This document shows positions 43,564-52,234 of a stretch of DNA of 64,000 bases, in pieces. A program made the translations under genes and the position numbers. Under the pieces are notes generated by a model. It made no database searches. It was not told the DNA's origin and saw only the letters and a list, made by a program, of their open reading frames with translations. The number at the start of each line of letters is the position of its first letter. Position 1 is the first letter of the stretch. Origin of the DNA: Maribacter ulvicola (GTDB lineage: Bacteria; Bacteroidota; Bacteroidia; Flavobacteriales; Flavobacteriaceae); NCBI RefSeq assembly GCF_900155985.1, contig NZ_FTMA01000001.1, positions 1,746,655 to 1,810,654 on the forward strand, in the 5' to 3' direction.

Positions 43564-44637
43564 TTATAATGCTTTGACTTTAAAGCGCCAACCAAACTTG
43601 TCTTCAGATTTGTTATACTGAATATCAGTTATGGTTTTCTTTAATTGCTCTCCATAACTATTTTCTAATTCAGGTAAATCGTAATCAATATCTCTGTACC
43701 CAAAACCTGCAATAGGTGAAATTACTGCAGCTGTTCCAGCACCAAACATTTCTTTTAACGACCCATTTTCTGCGGCCTCCACAACTTCCTTGACCGTAAT
43801 TTTTCTAACCTCAGTTTTAATACCTTTATCTTCGGCAATTTTTAAAATACTTTTCCTGGTGATACCATCAAGTATGCGATCGCTAGTAGGTCCTGTTAAT
43901 AAGGTGTCGTTTATTCTAATGAATATGTTCATGGCACCAGCTTCTTCAATAAATTCATGGTTGGTGTCATCTGTCCAAATTACTTGGTTGTATCCTTTTT
44001 CAACAGCTAGTTGCGTTGGGTAGAACTGACCTGCATAGTTACCACCGGCTTTAGCATAACCTACGCCACCATTTGCCGATCTAGAATACTTCTCTTCTAT
44101 AAGAACTTTTACTTTGCCTGAAAAATAAGAGCCAGATGGCGCGCAAGCAATAATGAATTTATATTCATTGGCCGGTGACGCATGAAATCCATTTCCAGAA
44201 GCAAACATAAATGGTCTTATGTATAAAGAACTACCCTCTTTAGTTGGTATAAAATCTTTATCTAAATTTAAAAGCGTAGTCAAACCTTCCATAAAGTAAT
44301 CTTCAGGAATTTGAGGTATACACATTCTTTCTGCCGAAATATTAAAACGCTTATGGTTGTCTAAAGGTCTAAATAAATAGATATCGTCATTATTATCCTT
44401 GTAAGCTTTCATTCCTTCAAAAACCGATTGTCCGTAATGAAAAATCTTTGAAGAAGGGTCTAATGTTATGGGTTGGTAAGGGGTTATTTTAGGAGTTTCC
44501 CATGCACCATTTTTATATGTACAGACTAACATATGATCTGTAAATACAGAACCAAAGGCAAGATTGTCAAAATCTACTTGATCAAATTTTGAAGTTTTTA
44601 CCTTTTCTATTATAATATCTTTCGTTGCAATACTCAT
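43564..44637 (-). CDS. ilvE: Branched-chain amino acid aminotransferase
   Basis: PLP-dependent fold-type IV transaminase for Leu, Ile and Val, 357 residues, of the longer class. The PLP lysine is Lys196 in GGVGYAKAGGNYAGQF. FHYGQSVFEGMKAY (near 66) and RPFMFASGNGFHASP (near 141) form the substrate region, and MFGAGTAAVISPI (near 300) binds the PLP phosphate. It stands alone and its 3' end is at the shared terminator. Confidence 0.95.
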   Translation of the reverse strand: MSIATKDIIIEKVKTSKFDQVDFDNLAFGSVFTDHMLVCTYKNGAWETPKITPYQPITLDPSSKIFHYGQSVFEGMKAYKDNNDDIYLFRPLDNHKRFNISAERMCIPQIPEDYFMEGLTTLLNLDKDFIPTKEGSSLYIRPFMFASGNGFHASPANEYKFIIACAPSGSYFSGKVKVLIEEKYSRSANGGVGYAKAGGNYAGQFYPTQLAVEKGYNQVIWTDDTNHEFIEEAGAMNIFIRINDTLLTGPTSDRILDGITRKSILKIAEDKGIKTEVRKITVKEVVEAAENGSLKEMFGAGTAAVISPIAGFGYRDIDYDLPELENSYGEQLKKTITDIQYNKSEDKFGWRFKVKAL

Positions 44638-44745
44638 GAAATACGTAACTTTAGTTGATTAAAATTAAACAAATATCCCTACTAGTACTTCTTTTTTAGT
44701 TTTAAATTGATGAGTTTTGTAGGTATATCAACATTTTTAGGATTT

Positions 44746-45225
44746 ATGAAAGAATTTAACATATTACTTGTCTTTTTATTTGGGTTTTTTACATGCCTTG
44801 CCCAGCAAAATAATGAAATTAATGCGTCAAAGTTATATGGTGAAGAGTTTGAAATCACTTCTTTAAGCCATAAAAATGAAGTTATGGCGCAATTTGCTTC
44901 TATGCCGGTGTCAGATTCTTTGAATCTTCAGTTTAAGACCAAGGTAAGGGAAGTCTGTAAGGTAAAAGGTTGTTGGATGGTTGTTGAGTTGCCAGAAGGT
45001 GAGCAAGCCATGGTGCGGTTTAAAGATTACGGATTTTTTATGCCAGCAGATATTCTGGAAAAAGAAGTAGTCTTGAACGGATTGGCGTTTGTTGAGGAAA
45101 TGAGTGTTGATGATCAACGTCATTATGCAAAAGATGGTGGTAAAACCATAGAAGAAATAGCAAAAATAACAGCTCCTAAGAGAACCTATAGTTTTGAGGC
45201 AACAGGAGTAATAGTTCTAAATTAA
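44746..45225 (+). CDS. DUF4920 family exported protein
   Basis: About 159 residues from ATG 44746 (an in-frame ATG at 44707 adds 13 residues before the signal). Signal peptide LLVFLFGFFTCLAQQ. The DUF4920 core includes VCKVKGCWMVVELPEGEQAM and FKDYGFFMPADILEKEVVL, with a conserved Cys pair (VCKVKGCW) that might bind metal. Function unknown. mnmD starts immediately after its stop codon, so the two are translationally linked. Confidence 0.85.
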   Translation: MKEFNILLVFLFGFFTCLAQQNNEINASKLYGEEFEITSLSHKNEVMAQFASMPVSDSLNLQFKTKVREVCKVKGCWMVVELPEGEQAMVRFKDYGFFMPADILEKEVVLNGLAFVEEMSVDDQRHYAKDGGKTIEEIAKITAPKRTYSFEATGVIVLN

Positions 45226-45888
45226 TTGAAAAGAGAAATTATAATTACCGGCGATGGTTCTAAGACCATCCAGATTATGGATTGGCAAGAGCAATACCAT
45301 TCTAAACATGGTGCTATTCAAGAAGCTTATCATGTATTCATAAAATCTGGTTTAGACTTATTTAAAGATCAGGAATTGAGCATTCTTGAAATAGGTTTTG
45401 GTACAGGTTTAAATGCTTTTATCACCTTAATTGAATATGAAAAACGTAATCTTCAGGTTAACTATACTGGTGTAGAGGCGTACCCTGTATCGGCAGAAGA
45501 ACTTGATCAATTAAATTACTTAGAAGAATTAGAGTCACTTTCAAGAAAAGATGACTTTGATTTAATGCATGCTGCTTCGTGGGGGCAGGAGATAGAAATA
45601 ACTTCGAACTTCAAACTAACTAAACAACAAAAGCTTTTCAAGGAGATTGATGACATTAATACGTTTGACCTAGTGTATTTTGATGCCTTTGGTGCTCGTG
45701 TTCAGCCGGAACTGTGGACAGTTGAGATTTTTCAAATTATGTTCAATGCCATGAAAAGTGGTGGTATTTTAGTTACCTATGCCGCAAAAGGTAGTGTTAG
45801 GCGTGCTATGTTAGAGGTGGGTTTTCGGGTTGAGAAATTACCGGGACCTCCAGGTAAAAGAGAAATGCTAAGAGCTAAAAAGCAATAG
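45226..45888 (+). CDS. mnmD: tRNA (5-methylaminomethyl-2-thiouridine) methyltransferase
   Basis: SAM-dependent enzyme for the last methylation of mnm5s2U34 in tRNA, as the free-standing MnmD form without the MnmC oxidase domain. 220 residues from a TTG start that abuts the upstream stop; homologous proteins start the same way (KREIIITGDGSKTI). SAM motif ILEIGFGTGLNAFITL (near 49), YTGVEAYPVS (near 80), catalytic region FDLVYFDAFGARVQPELWT (near 145), and GILVTYAAKGSVRRAML plus KLPGPPGKREMLRA at the end. Confidence 0.93.
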   Translation: MKREIIITGDGSKTIQIMDWQEQYHSKHGAIQEAYHVFIKSGLDLFKDQELSILEIGFGTGLNAFITLIEYEKRNLQVNYTGVEAYPVSAEELDQLNYLEELESLSRKDDFDLMHAASWGQEIEITSNFKLTKQQKLFKEIDDINTFDLVYFDAFGARVQPELWTVEIFQIMFNAMKSGGILVTYAAKGSVRRAMLEVGFRVEKLPGPPGKREMLRAKKQ

Positions 45889-46001
45889 CAGTGCTGGTAT
45901 TAGTAAAATATTAACGCGTTGTACGTCAATAGCTTTGGCGACAATGTTAAATCGGAATTAAATAGTATATCAGGATGTATCAAAAATAATACCTTTAGTC
46001 C

Positions 46002-46964
46002 ATGAAAGTATTGATAACAGGTGCAACAGGTTTAGTAGGTAGCGAGTTGGTATCTCAATGCCATGATATAGGTTATTCCGTTAACTATCTTACTACTCGT
46101 AAAAATAAAATCGTTTCAAAAGATAATTACCAAGGTTATTTTTGGAACCCGTCTACTGGTGAAATAGATTCAAAATGCCTAGATGGTGTTTCGGTAATCA
46201 TTAATTTAGCAGGGTCCAGTATTTCTAAGAGATGGACCAGTAGTTATAAAAAGGAAATTATTGATAGTAGGGTCAATACCTTAGAACTTTTAAGGAAAAC
46301 CTTGCTTGAAAACGAAAGCCATACGGTAACTTCTTTAATTTCTGCATCGGCAATAGGTATTTATCCAGATTCTTTAAGTAATTATTATACTGAAAATGAA
46401 GAAAAGGTTGATGATAGCTTTTTAGGTAAGGTAGTTACCATTTGGGAAAATAAAATAAATGAATTTAAATCTCTTGGGTTATCGGTTGCCAAAGTCCGTA
46501 TTGGGCTTGTTATGTCAAAAAATGGCGGTGCGTTACCTGAAATGGCAAAACCGGTTAAATATTATGTAGGAGCAGCTTTTGGATCTGGGGAGCAATGGCA
46601 ATCTTGGATCCATGTGACTGATTTGGCGGGTATATTTCTTCATATTGCAAAATACAATTTAAAAGGTACCTATAATGGTGTGGCGCCCAATCCGGTAACC
46701 AATCTGAAGCTTGTAAAAGAGATTGCGAAGGCATTGGATCAGCCGTTATTTATGCCAAATGTGCCCAAATTTGTAATGTATACCGTACTTGGGAAGATGG
46801 CTTATATATTATTTGCCAGTCAGCGTGTAAGCAGTAAAAAAATAGAAGAAGAAGGTTTTATATTCCATTATGTCAATATTTGTCAAGCACTTGGTGCTAT
46901 TTATAATACGAATACGGCGTGTGTTGATGCTAAGAGTAATGTGACAAAACAATTTGTTTCATAG
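46002..46964 (+). CDS. TIGR01777-type NAD-dependent epimerase/dehydratase family protein
   Basis: An atypical SDR-like protein of 320 residues. The dinucleotide-binding motif is VLITGATGLVGSEL (residues 3-16). Further markers are INLAGSSISKRWTSSYKKEI (near 69), ISASAIGIYP (near 114), VAKVRIGLVMSKNGGALPEM (near 164) and the C-terminal DUF1731-like domain (GTYNGVAPNPVTN, then MPNVPKFVM). The last 20 residues (after YNTNTACVD) look like a non-conserved extension. Related to cell-division inhibitor SulA-labelled proteins in databases, a label without support. Substrate unknown. Confidence 0.88.
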   Translation: MKVLITGATGLVGSELVSQCHDIGYSVNYLTTRKNKIVSKDNYQGYFWNPSTGEIDSKCLDGVSVIINLAGSSISKRWTSSYKKEIIDSRVNTLELLRKTLLENESHTVTSLISASAIGIYPDSLSNYYTENEEKVDDSFLGKVVTIWENKINEFKSLGLSVAKVRIGLVMSKNGGALPEMAKPVKYYVGAAFGSGEQWQSWIHVTDLAGIFLHIAKYNLKGTYNGVAPNPVTNLKLVKEIAKALDQPLFMPNVPKFVMYTVLGKMAYILFASQRVSSKKIEEEGFIFHYVNICQALGAIYNTNTACVDAKSNVTKQFVS

Positions 46965-46991
46965 AAACTAAACTATTTGTTAGAGATAATT

Positions 46992-47019
46992 AAATCCGCT
47001 TTATGGCGGATTTTTTTTT
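46992..47019 (+). terminator. Terminator after the TIGR01777 gene
   Basis: AAATCCGC and GCGGATTT around a six-base loop, followed by a T-run. It separates this gene from the grpE promoter. Confidence 0.88.
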
Positions 47020-47035
47020 AATCTATTGTGACATT

Positions 47036-47067
47036 TTGACATTTTTAAAGAATTGGCAGTACTTTTG
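47036..47067 (+). promoter_or_regulatory. Promoter of grpE-dnaJ
   Basis: TTG at 47036-47038, a 21-base spacer and TACTTTTG at 47060-47067 match the Bacteroidota consensus exactly. A possible upstream start at 47053 lies inside this promoter and can be dismissed. No CIRCE-type repeat is visible. Confidence 0.8.
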
Positions 47068-47103
47068 CCTGCTTTTAATCAGCGATTTAAATTACAAAAA
47101 ATT

Positions 47104-47658
47104 ATGAGTGATAAAGAAAACACCGTAGATGATGAGTTCTTGGATGATGCGATATTAGATGGCGAAGAGCAAGAGCGTAAGTTAGAGGTAGAAGAGGAAG
47201 AAGAAAGGTCTGTAGAAGAAGTGCTTAACGAGGAGTTGGCAAAAGAGAAGGATAAATTTTTAAGGTTATTTGCTGAATTTGAAAATTATAAAAGGCGAAC
47301 TTCTAAAGAGCGAATGGAGTTGTTTAAGACTGCTGGTCAGGAGGTAATTGTTTCATTGTTGCCTGTATTGGATGATTTTGATAGAGCAATTAAAGAATTG
47401 GCAAAGTCAGACGACAAGGAAGTATTTAAGGGTATCGAGCTAATTAATGTGAAGCTTAGGGAGACGCTTAAAGGTAAAGGCTTGGAAATGGTAGAAGTTA
47501 AAGCGGGTGATGTATTCGATGCAGAAATACATGAAGCAATAACTCAAATACCAGCTCCAGATAAAAAAATGAAAGGCAAAATCATTGATGTTATCGAAAA
47601 AGGATTTAAGTTAGGCGACCGTATCATTAGGCATCCAAAAGTAGTAGTAGGAAATTAA
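47104..47658 (+). CDS. grpE: Nucleotide exchange factor GrpE
   Basis: Exchange factor for DnaK, 184 residues from ATG 47104. A very acidic N-terminus (VDDEFLDDAILDGEEQERK) leads into the dimer coiled coil (VEEVLNEELAKEKDKFLRLF, FENYKRRTSKERMELF) and the C-terminal beta-wing (HEAITQIPAPDKKMKGKIID, ending GDRIIRHPKVVVG). dnaJ follows nine bases later. dnaK is not in this window. Confidence 0.96.
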   Translation: MSDKENTVDDEFLDDAILDGEEQERKLEVEEEEERSVEEVLNEELAKEKDKFLRLFAEFENYKRRTSKERMELFKTAGQEVIVSLLPVLDDFDRAIKELAKSDDKEVFKGIELINVKLRETLKGKGLEMVEVKAGDVFDAEIHEAITQIPAPDKKMKGKIIDVIEKGFKLGDRIIRHPKVVVGN

Positions 47659-47667
47659 AAAATTGGA

Positions 47668-48786
47668 ATGAAGGAAGATTATTATGAAGTATTAGGCATC
47701 AGTAAGAATGCAACTGCTGCAGAAATAAAAAAAGCATACCGTAAAAAAGCTTTGCAGTATCACCCTGATAAAAATCCAGGGGATAGTGCTGCCGAAGAGA
47801 AATTCAAAAAATCTGCAGAGGCTTATGAGGTTCTCAGTGATGCCGATAAGAAAGCTCGCTACGATCAATTTGGTCATGCTGCTTTTGAAGGCGGCGGTGG
47901 CGGCGGCTTTGGCGGCGGTATGAATATGGATGATATCTTCAGCCAATTTGGTGATATTTTTGGCGGCGGCTTTGGGGGTGGCGGTTTCGGCGGCTTTGGC
48001 GGTGGCGGTGGTCAACGTAGAGTAAAGGGAAGCAATCTGCGAATAAGGGTTTCATTGACCCTGGAAGAAATTGCAAATGGCGTAGAGAAAAAAGTTAAGG
48101 TAAAACGAAAAGTACAAGCCGAAGGGGTTACCTATAAAACATGTACTACCTGTAATGGTAGGGGGCAGGTGACAAAAATTCAGAACACGATACTTGGTAG
48201 AATGCAAACAGCAGCTGTTTGTAGTACTTGTGGAGGTAGTGGTCAAATTTTAGATGGTAAACCAGGTGATGCAGATGCACAGGGACTTAAGGTTGCAGAA
48301 GAAACCGTTTCTATTAATATACCGGCAGGTGTAGAAGAAGGTATGCAGTTGAAAGTGCCTAATAAAGGTAATGATGCTCCAGGAAATGGAGTGCCAGGAG
48401 ATTTATTGGTTGCCATAGAAACCCAAGAACACAGTACTTTAAAAAGAGAAGGTGATAACCTTCATTACGATCTTTATGTGAGTATTTCTGAAGCCGTTCT
48501 AGGAACCTCAAAAGAAATAGATGCCGTAGGCGGTAAGGTTCGTATAAAGTTAGAAGCTGGTATTCAGTCTGGTAAAATATTGAGACTTAGAGGTAAAGGT
48601 ATTACAAGTTTAAATGGATATGGTGCCGGTGATATTTTGGTACACGTAAATGTTTGGACACCAAAAGAACTGAATAAAGAACAACGAGAGTTCTTTGAGA
48701 AAATGCAGGGCAATGATAATTTTGAGCCTAAACCAGAGAAATCTGATAAGTCATTTTTTGAAAAAGTCAAAGATATGTTCTCTTAA
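47668..48786 (+). CDS. dnaJ: Chaperone DnaJ with a reduced zinc finger
   Basis: Hsp40 co-chaperone of 372 residues. J-domain (1-68) with HPD at 32-34, a Gly-rich linker (about 74-117, mostly GGG/GF repeats, starting [14 protein letters not shown] near 87), then a zinc region and C-terminal client-binding domains ([39 protein letters not shown]). Only two CxxCxGxG-type motifs are present (Cys159/162 and Cys185/188) instead of four, leaving one zinc site. I recall the same reduction in other Flavobacteriaceae DnaJ proteins. Confidence 0.96.
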   Translation: MKEDYYEVLGISKNATAAEIKKAYRKKALQYHPDKNPGDSAAEEKFKKSAEAYEVLSDADKKARYDQFGHAAFEGGGGGGFGGGMNMDDIFSQFGDIFGGGFGGGGFGGFGGGGGQRRVKGSNLRIRVSLTLEEIANGVEKKVKVKRKVQAEGVTYKTCTTCNGRGQVTKIQNTILGRMQTAAVCSTCGGSGQILDGKPGDADAQGLKVAEETVSINIPAGVEEGMQLKVPNKGNDAPGNGVPGDLLVAIETQEHSTLKREGDNLHYDLYVSISEAVLGTSKEIDAVGGKVRIKLEAGIQSGKILRLRGKGITSLNGYGAGDILVHVNVWTPKELNKEQREFFEKMQGNDNFEPKPEKSDKSFFEKVKDMFS

Positions 48787-48818
48787 ATTCTAAATATTTA
48801 GTTTTTAAATAAAAAACG

Positions 48819-48915
48819 TATATTTGAGATAATATTGGGCGACCAATATTAATTTTCTTTTTCATAGCAATTTTTTTCCCATCCTTGATTTATTAAGGGT
48901 GGGTTTTGCTTTTTA
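48819..48915 (+). ncRNA. Candidate small RNA or leader after dnaJ
   Basis: A -7 box TATATTTG (48819-48826) is followed by a perfect hairpin AATATTGG/CCAATATT (48831-48850, loop GCGA) where transcription would start, then a U-rich stretch, then a terminator hairpin CCCATCCTT/AAGGGTGGG (48878-48903) with T-runs. That describes a transcript of about 85 bases. No -33 TTG is present, and the last hairpin may simply be the dnaJ terminator. Confidence 0.3.
48878..48915 (+). terminator. Terminator after dnaJ
   Basis: CCCATCCTT at 48878-48886 pairs with AAGGGTGGG at 48895-48903 (one T-G pair) with an eight-base loop, followed by TTTTGCTTTTT. It ends grpE-dnaJ and/or the candidate small RNA. Confidence 0.75.
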
Positions 48916-48938
48916 TAACAAAACTTATTACGGTACAT

Positions 48939-48955
48939 AACGCTTTTAAAGCGTT
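48939..48955. promoter_or_regulatory. 17-base palindrome upstream of the ABC transporter operon
   Basis: AACGCTTT-T-AAAGCGTT is a perfect odd palindrome about 50 bases upstream of the -7 box at 49003-49010. It has the size of a dimeric regulator site. There is no T-run to make it a terminator. Confidence 0.3.
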
Positions 48956-49002
48956 GTCTTATAAAGGAATCATAAAGAGTGTAGCTAATCGAAACAATTC
49001 AA

Positions 49003-49010
49003 TATCTTTG
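49003..49010 (+). promoter_or_regulatory. -7 promoter box of the ABC exporter operon
   Basis: TATCTTTG matches TAnnTTTG 14 bases before ATG 49025. The -33 region has no clear TTG. Confidence 0.5.
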
Positions 49011-49024
49011 AAGAAATTGAGTAC

Positions 49025-49963
49025 ATGAGTCACATTTTGGTTGCTAATGAGGTCACCAAACAGTTTGGAAGCCATACGGCATTGAAGAACGTTTCCCTTG
49101 AAATACCTAAAAATAGTATCTACGGATTACTAGGTCCTAATGGGGCTGGTAAGACCACTTTGATACGTATCATAAATCAAATCACTTTTCCTGATCAAGG
49201 TGCTGTCTATTTTGATGGAGAGTTATTAAAGTCTGAGCATATTGCACAAATTGGTTATTTGCCGGAAGAACGCGGACTTTATAAGAGTATGAAAGTTGGT
49301 GAGCAGGCACTTTATCTAGCACAGTTAAAAGGGCTTTCAAAATCAGAAGCAAAGAAACGCTTGAAGTATTGGTTTGAAAGATTGGAGATTGGAGATTGGT
49401 GGAACAAAAAAATCCAAGAACTTTCTAAGGGAATGGCGCAAAAAATACAATTTGTGGTTACCGTACTACACGAACCAAAACTGTTGATTTTTGATGAGCC
49501 CTTTAGCGGTTTTGATCCAATAAATGCCAATATAATCAAAGAACAGATTTTAAGTCTTAAGGAAAATGGTACTTCCATAATTTTTTCGACACATAGAATG
49601 GAGTCGGTTGAAGAATTGTGTGAGTATATTGCATTGATTCATAAATCTGAAAAAATACTGGACGGAAAATTGTCCGATATTAAAAAAGCTTACAAGAATA
49701 ACATTTTTGAAATTGGTTTAGAAACCAGGAATCAAGAAGCGCTACTACTTGAAATGAAAGATAAGTTTCAAATTCTAACACAAGAATACGATAGTACTGA
49801 AAATCAGTTAAACCTTAGAGTGCAATTGCCTTCTGACCAATCTGGTGAAATTTTGTCTTTTCTGGGGGCAAGGGCAAACGTAAACGGATTTATTGAGACC
49901 ATACCGTCTGCCAATGATATTTTTATTAAGACCATTAAAAATAAAAATATTGACCATGAATAA
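49025..49963 (+). CDS. ABC transporter ATP-binding protein (NatA-like)
   Basis: ATPase of 312 residues. Walker A LLGPNGAGKTTLIRI (near 34), signature LSKGMAQKIQFV (near 135), Walker B LLIFDEPFSGFDPINANI (near 156) and switch His in STHRMESVEELCE (near 190). After about residue 215 comes a C-terminal extension (DUF4162-like, KNNIFEIGLE onward) typical of NatA/drug-exporter ATPases. Its last eight bases overlap the permease gene, so the two are translated together. Confidence 0.95.
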   Translation: MSHILVANEVTKQFGSHTALKNVSLEIPKNSIYGLLGPNGAGKTTLIRIINQITFPDQGAVYFDGELLKSEHIAQIGYLPEERGLYKSMKVGEQALYLAQLKGLSKSEAKKRLKYWFERLEIGDWWNKKIQELSKGMAQKIQFVVTVLHEPKLLIFDEPFSGFDPINANIIKEQILSLKENGTSIIFSTHRMESVEELCEYIALIHKSEKILDGKLSDIKKAYKNNIFEIGLETRNQEALLLEMKDKFQILTQEYDSTENQLNLRVQLPSDQSGEILSFLGARANVNGFIETIPSANDIFIKTIKNKNIDHE

Positions 49964-51302
49964 GTTACCGCTAATTATAAAAAGAGAATACATAGCCAAA
50001 GTGCGTAATAAGTCTTTTGTGGTTATGACTTTTTTAAGTCCTATTTTAATGGTGGGTATGATATTGTTAATAGCATATTTGACCCAACTGAACGACACTG
50101 AAAAAAAGGTAATTGGTGTCTTGAACGAAAGTGATTATTTTGCTAATGAATTTGTAACGTCAGAGGCAACTTCGTACATCAACTTTCAAGATATCACATT
50201 GGCACAGGCAAAAGACTCTACCATGAATATGGGCTTTTATGGTCTAATTTATCTGCCAAATGAACCTAATTTGGAACGGGTTGCACAACGTGCTTTTTTC
50301 TATAGTAAAGATGCCCCAAGTGCTACGGTTCTAGATAAATTGGAGAATTCCATAACTGGAAGACTACGTCAAGAACGTTTGCAAGAACTTGGGCTATCAC
50401 CAAAGGAGTACGCTGAAATGGACCGTAGCTACAATATAAATATTGAAACCTTTGATGGATTGCAAAACATTAAAGGGATCAACGAGATCAAGGCAATTAT
50501 TGGCGGTGCATTTGGCTATTTAATTATGATGTTTATTATAATTTACGGCGGCTTTGTAATGCGTAGCGTTATTGAAGAGAAAACTAGTAGAATAATAGAG
50601 GTTATTATATCGTCTGTAAAGCCTTTTCATTTAATGATGGGTAAAATTATTGGTACTTCGCTTGCCGGTATTACCCAATTCGGAATTTGGATTATTTCTG
50701 GAACCATTCTACTGTTTATTGGACTGGCTATTTTTGATATTGATCCAGCTAGTCTTACTAATAATGATCGTATGACATCCGGTATGGTTAGTTCCGCCAA
50801 TGTCGATGTAGATGCCCTTACCCAAAACATACAATTATACGCTCAAGAAATTTTTGATTTGCCCATTTTTGCAATGCTCTTCTTTTTTATAGTCTATTTC
50901 GTTTTAGGGTATTTAATTTATAGTTCTATTTATGCTGCTATAGGTGCTGCAGTGGATAATGAAACAGATACCCAACAATTTATATTTCCTGTTATTTTAC
51001 CCTTGATGTTGGCTATTTATGTGGGGTTTTTCTCTGTTTTCAGTAACCCTAACGGACCTATAGCGGTGGCGTTTTCACTTTTTCCATTGACCTCTCCCAT
51101 TGTAATGCTCATGCGCTTGCCATGGGGTATTGGTGAGGGTGGTGTGCCTGTTTGGCAATTAATTACCTCAATTGTAATATTAATAGCTACTTTTATTGGT
51201 ATTGTTTGGGTGGCCGCAAAAATTTACCGAGTGGGAATTTTAATGTATGGTAAAAAACCAAGTTATAAAGAATTGTATAAGTGGCTTAAATATTCGTCAT
51301 GA
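49956..51302 (+). CDS. ABC transporter permease (NatB/ABC-2 type)
   Basis: 448 residues from ATG 49956, which overlaps the ATPase gene by eight bases. One N-terminal helix (VVMTFLSPILMVGMILLIAY), a large extracytoplasmic domain (about 55-175) and then six helices, beginning GAFGYLIMMFIIIYGGFVMR with the following ABC-2 motif EEKTSRIIEVIISSVKPFHL. This topology is that of NatB-type Na+ or drug exporters. Substrate unknown. Confidence 0.93.
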   Translation: MNKLPLIIKREYIAKVRNKSFVVMTFLSPILMVGMILLIAYLTQLNDTEKKVIGVLNESDYFANEFVTSEATSYINFQDITLAQAKDSTMNMGFYGLIYLPNEPNLERVAQRAFFYSKDAPSATVLDKLENSITGRLRQERLQELGLSPKEYAEMDRSYNINIETFDGLQNIKGINEIKAIIGGAFGYLIMMFIIIYGGFVMRSVIEEKTSRIIEVIISSVKPFHLMMGKIIGTSLAGITQFGIWIISGTILLFIGLAIFDIDPASLTNNDRMTSGMVSSANVDVDALTQNIQLYAQEIFDLPIFAMLFFFIVYFVLGYLIYSSIYAAIGAAVDNETDTQQFIFPVILPLMLAIYVGFFSVFSNPNGPIAVAFSLFPLTSPIVMLMRLPWGIGEGGVPVWQLITSIVILIATFIGIVWVAAKIYRVGILMYGKKPSYKELYKWLKYSS

Positions 51303-52234
51303 TTCAAGAAAGTACAGAAACAATTAAGGAAATAATTGAGGATGATATTTGGGGAACTATTAAGAAATTTCTAGATCTAGGATATTATTTTGGCGAAGGT
51401 GAAAAATCTATTCATATAACTGTAGGTCTACTGCTATTGATTATTATTGCATTTTTACTGACCAGTACAATTTTACAGGCTATACGTAGGTTTTTTACCA
51501 GAAAAATGGAAGTAGATGATAAACTCAAGTTTATCAGCATATTCAAATTTATCAAATACTTGGTATATGTCATAGTTATTCTGTTTACCATGAGTGCCGC
51601 CGGTATTGATATTACCATCTTAATTACGGCATCCGCAGCACTTTTCGTAGGTCTTGGGTTAGCTTTACAAGAAATATTTCAAGATGTCATAGGAGGTATT
51701 TTCATCATTATAGATAAGTCATTAAGATTAGGGGATATTATTGAAATAGATAATAAGGTGGGTAAAGTTTTTGAAATAAAACTGCGAACCACTAGGGCAA
51801 TAACTAGAGATGATAAAGTGGTTATTATTCCAAACCATAAATTTATTAGTGATATTGTTTATAACTATACCCAAAATCATAAAACTACTAGAGAGTTGGT
51901 ACGGGTTGGTGTAGCTTATGGAAGTGATATTGAATTGGTTACCGCTATTCTTTTAGATGTGGTTAAGTCACAAAATACTATTTTAAAGAGTCCAAAGCCA
52001 TTTGTAATATTTGAAGATTTCGGTGACTCTGCCTTAGTTTTTGCAGTTAATTTTTACATTTCGGATAGTTTTACCGACCCACGGGTAAAAAGTGAGGTGA
52101 GATATAAAATCGATGCTGAATTTAGAAAGCATAAAATTTCTATTCCTTTTCCACAAAGAGATGTGCATTTATTTCAACAAAGTTCAATTCAATACGGCAA
52201 AGAATCTAATGCAGGGAATAATGAAAAAGCATAG
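51299..52234 (+). CDS. Small-conductance mechanosensitive channel (MscS family)
   Basis: 311 residues; start overlaps the permease stop by four bases (ATGA). Three helices: about 38-60, 83-105 and the pore helix (TASAALFVGLGLALQEIFQD, near 111), followed by the MscS beta domain (LRLGDIIEIDNKVGKVFEIK and VVIIPNHKFISDIVYNYT) and a C-terminal alpha/beta part. It releases osmolytes under hypo-osmotic shock. Being inside this operon suggests a link with the exporter in envelope or salt stress. Confidence 0.94.
   Translation: MIQESTETIKEIIEDDIWGTIKKFLDLGYYFGEGEKSIHITVGLLLLIIIAFLLTSTILQAIRRFFTRKMEVDDKLKFISIFKFIKYLVYVIVILFTMSAAGIDITILITASAALFVGLGLALQEIFQDVIGGIFIIIDKSLRLGDIIEIDNKVGKVFEIKLRTTRAITRDDKVVIIPNHKFISDIVYNYTQNHKTTRELVRVGVAYGSDIELVTAILLDVVKSQNTILKSPKPFVIFEDFGDSALVFAVNFYISDSFTDPRVKSEVRYKIDAEFRKHKISIPFPQRDVHLFQQSSIQYGKESNAGNNEKA

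Noticed and set aside
47053-47103. Upstream extension of grpE by 17 residues
   Set aside because: The extension begins before and runs across the -7 box at 47060-47067, so it would not be transcribed.
47888-48010. Short tandem GGC/GGT repeats
   Set aside because: They encode the Gly-rich linker of DnaJ and are not an independent repeat element.
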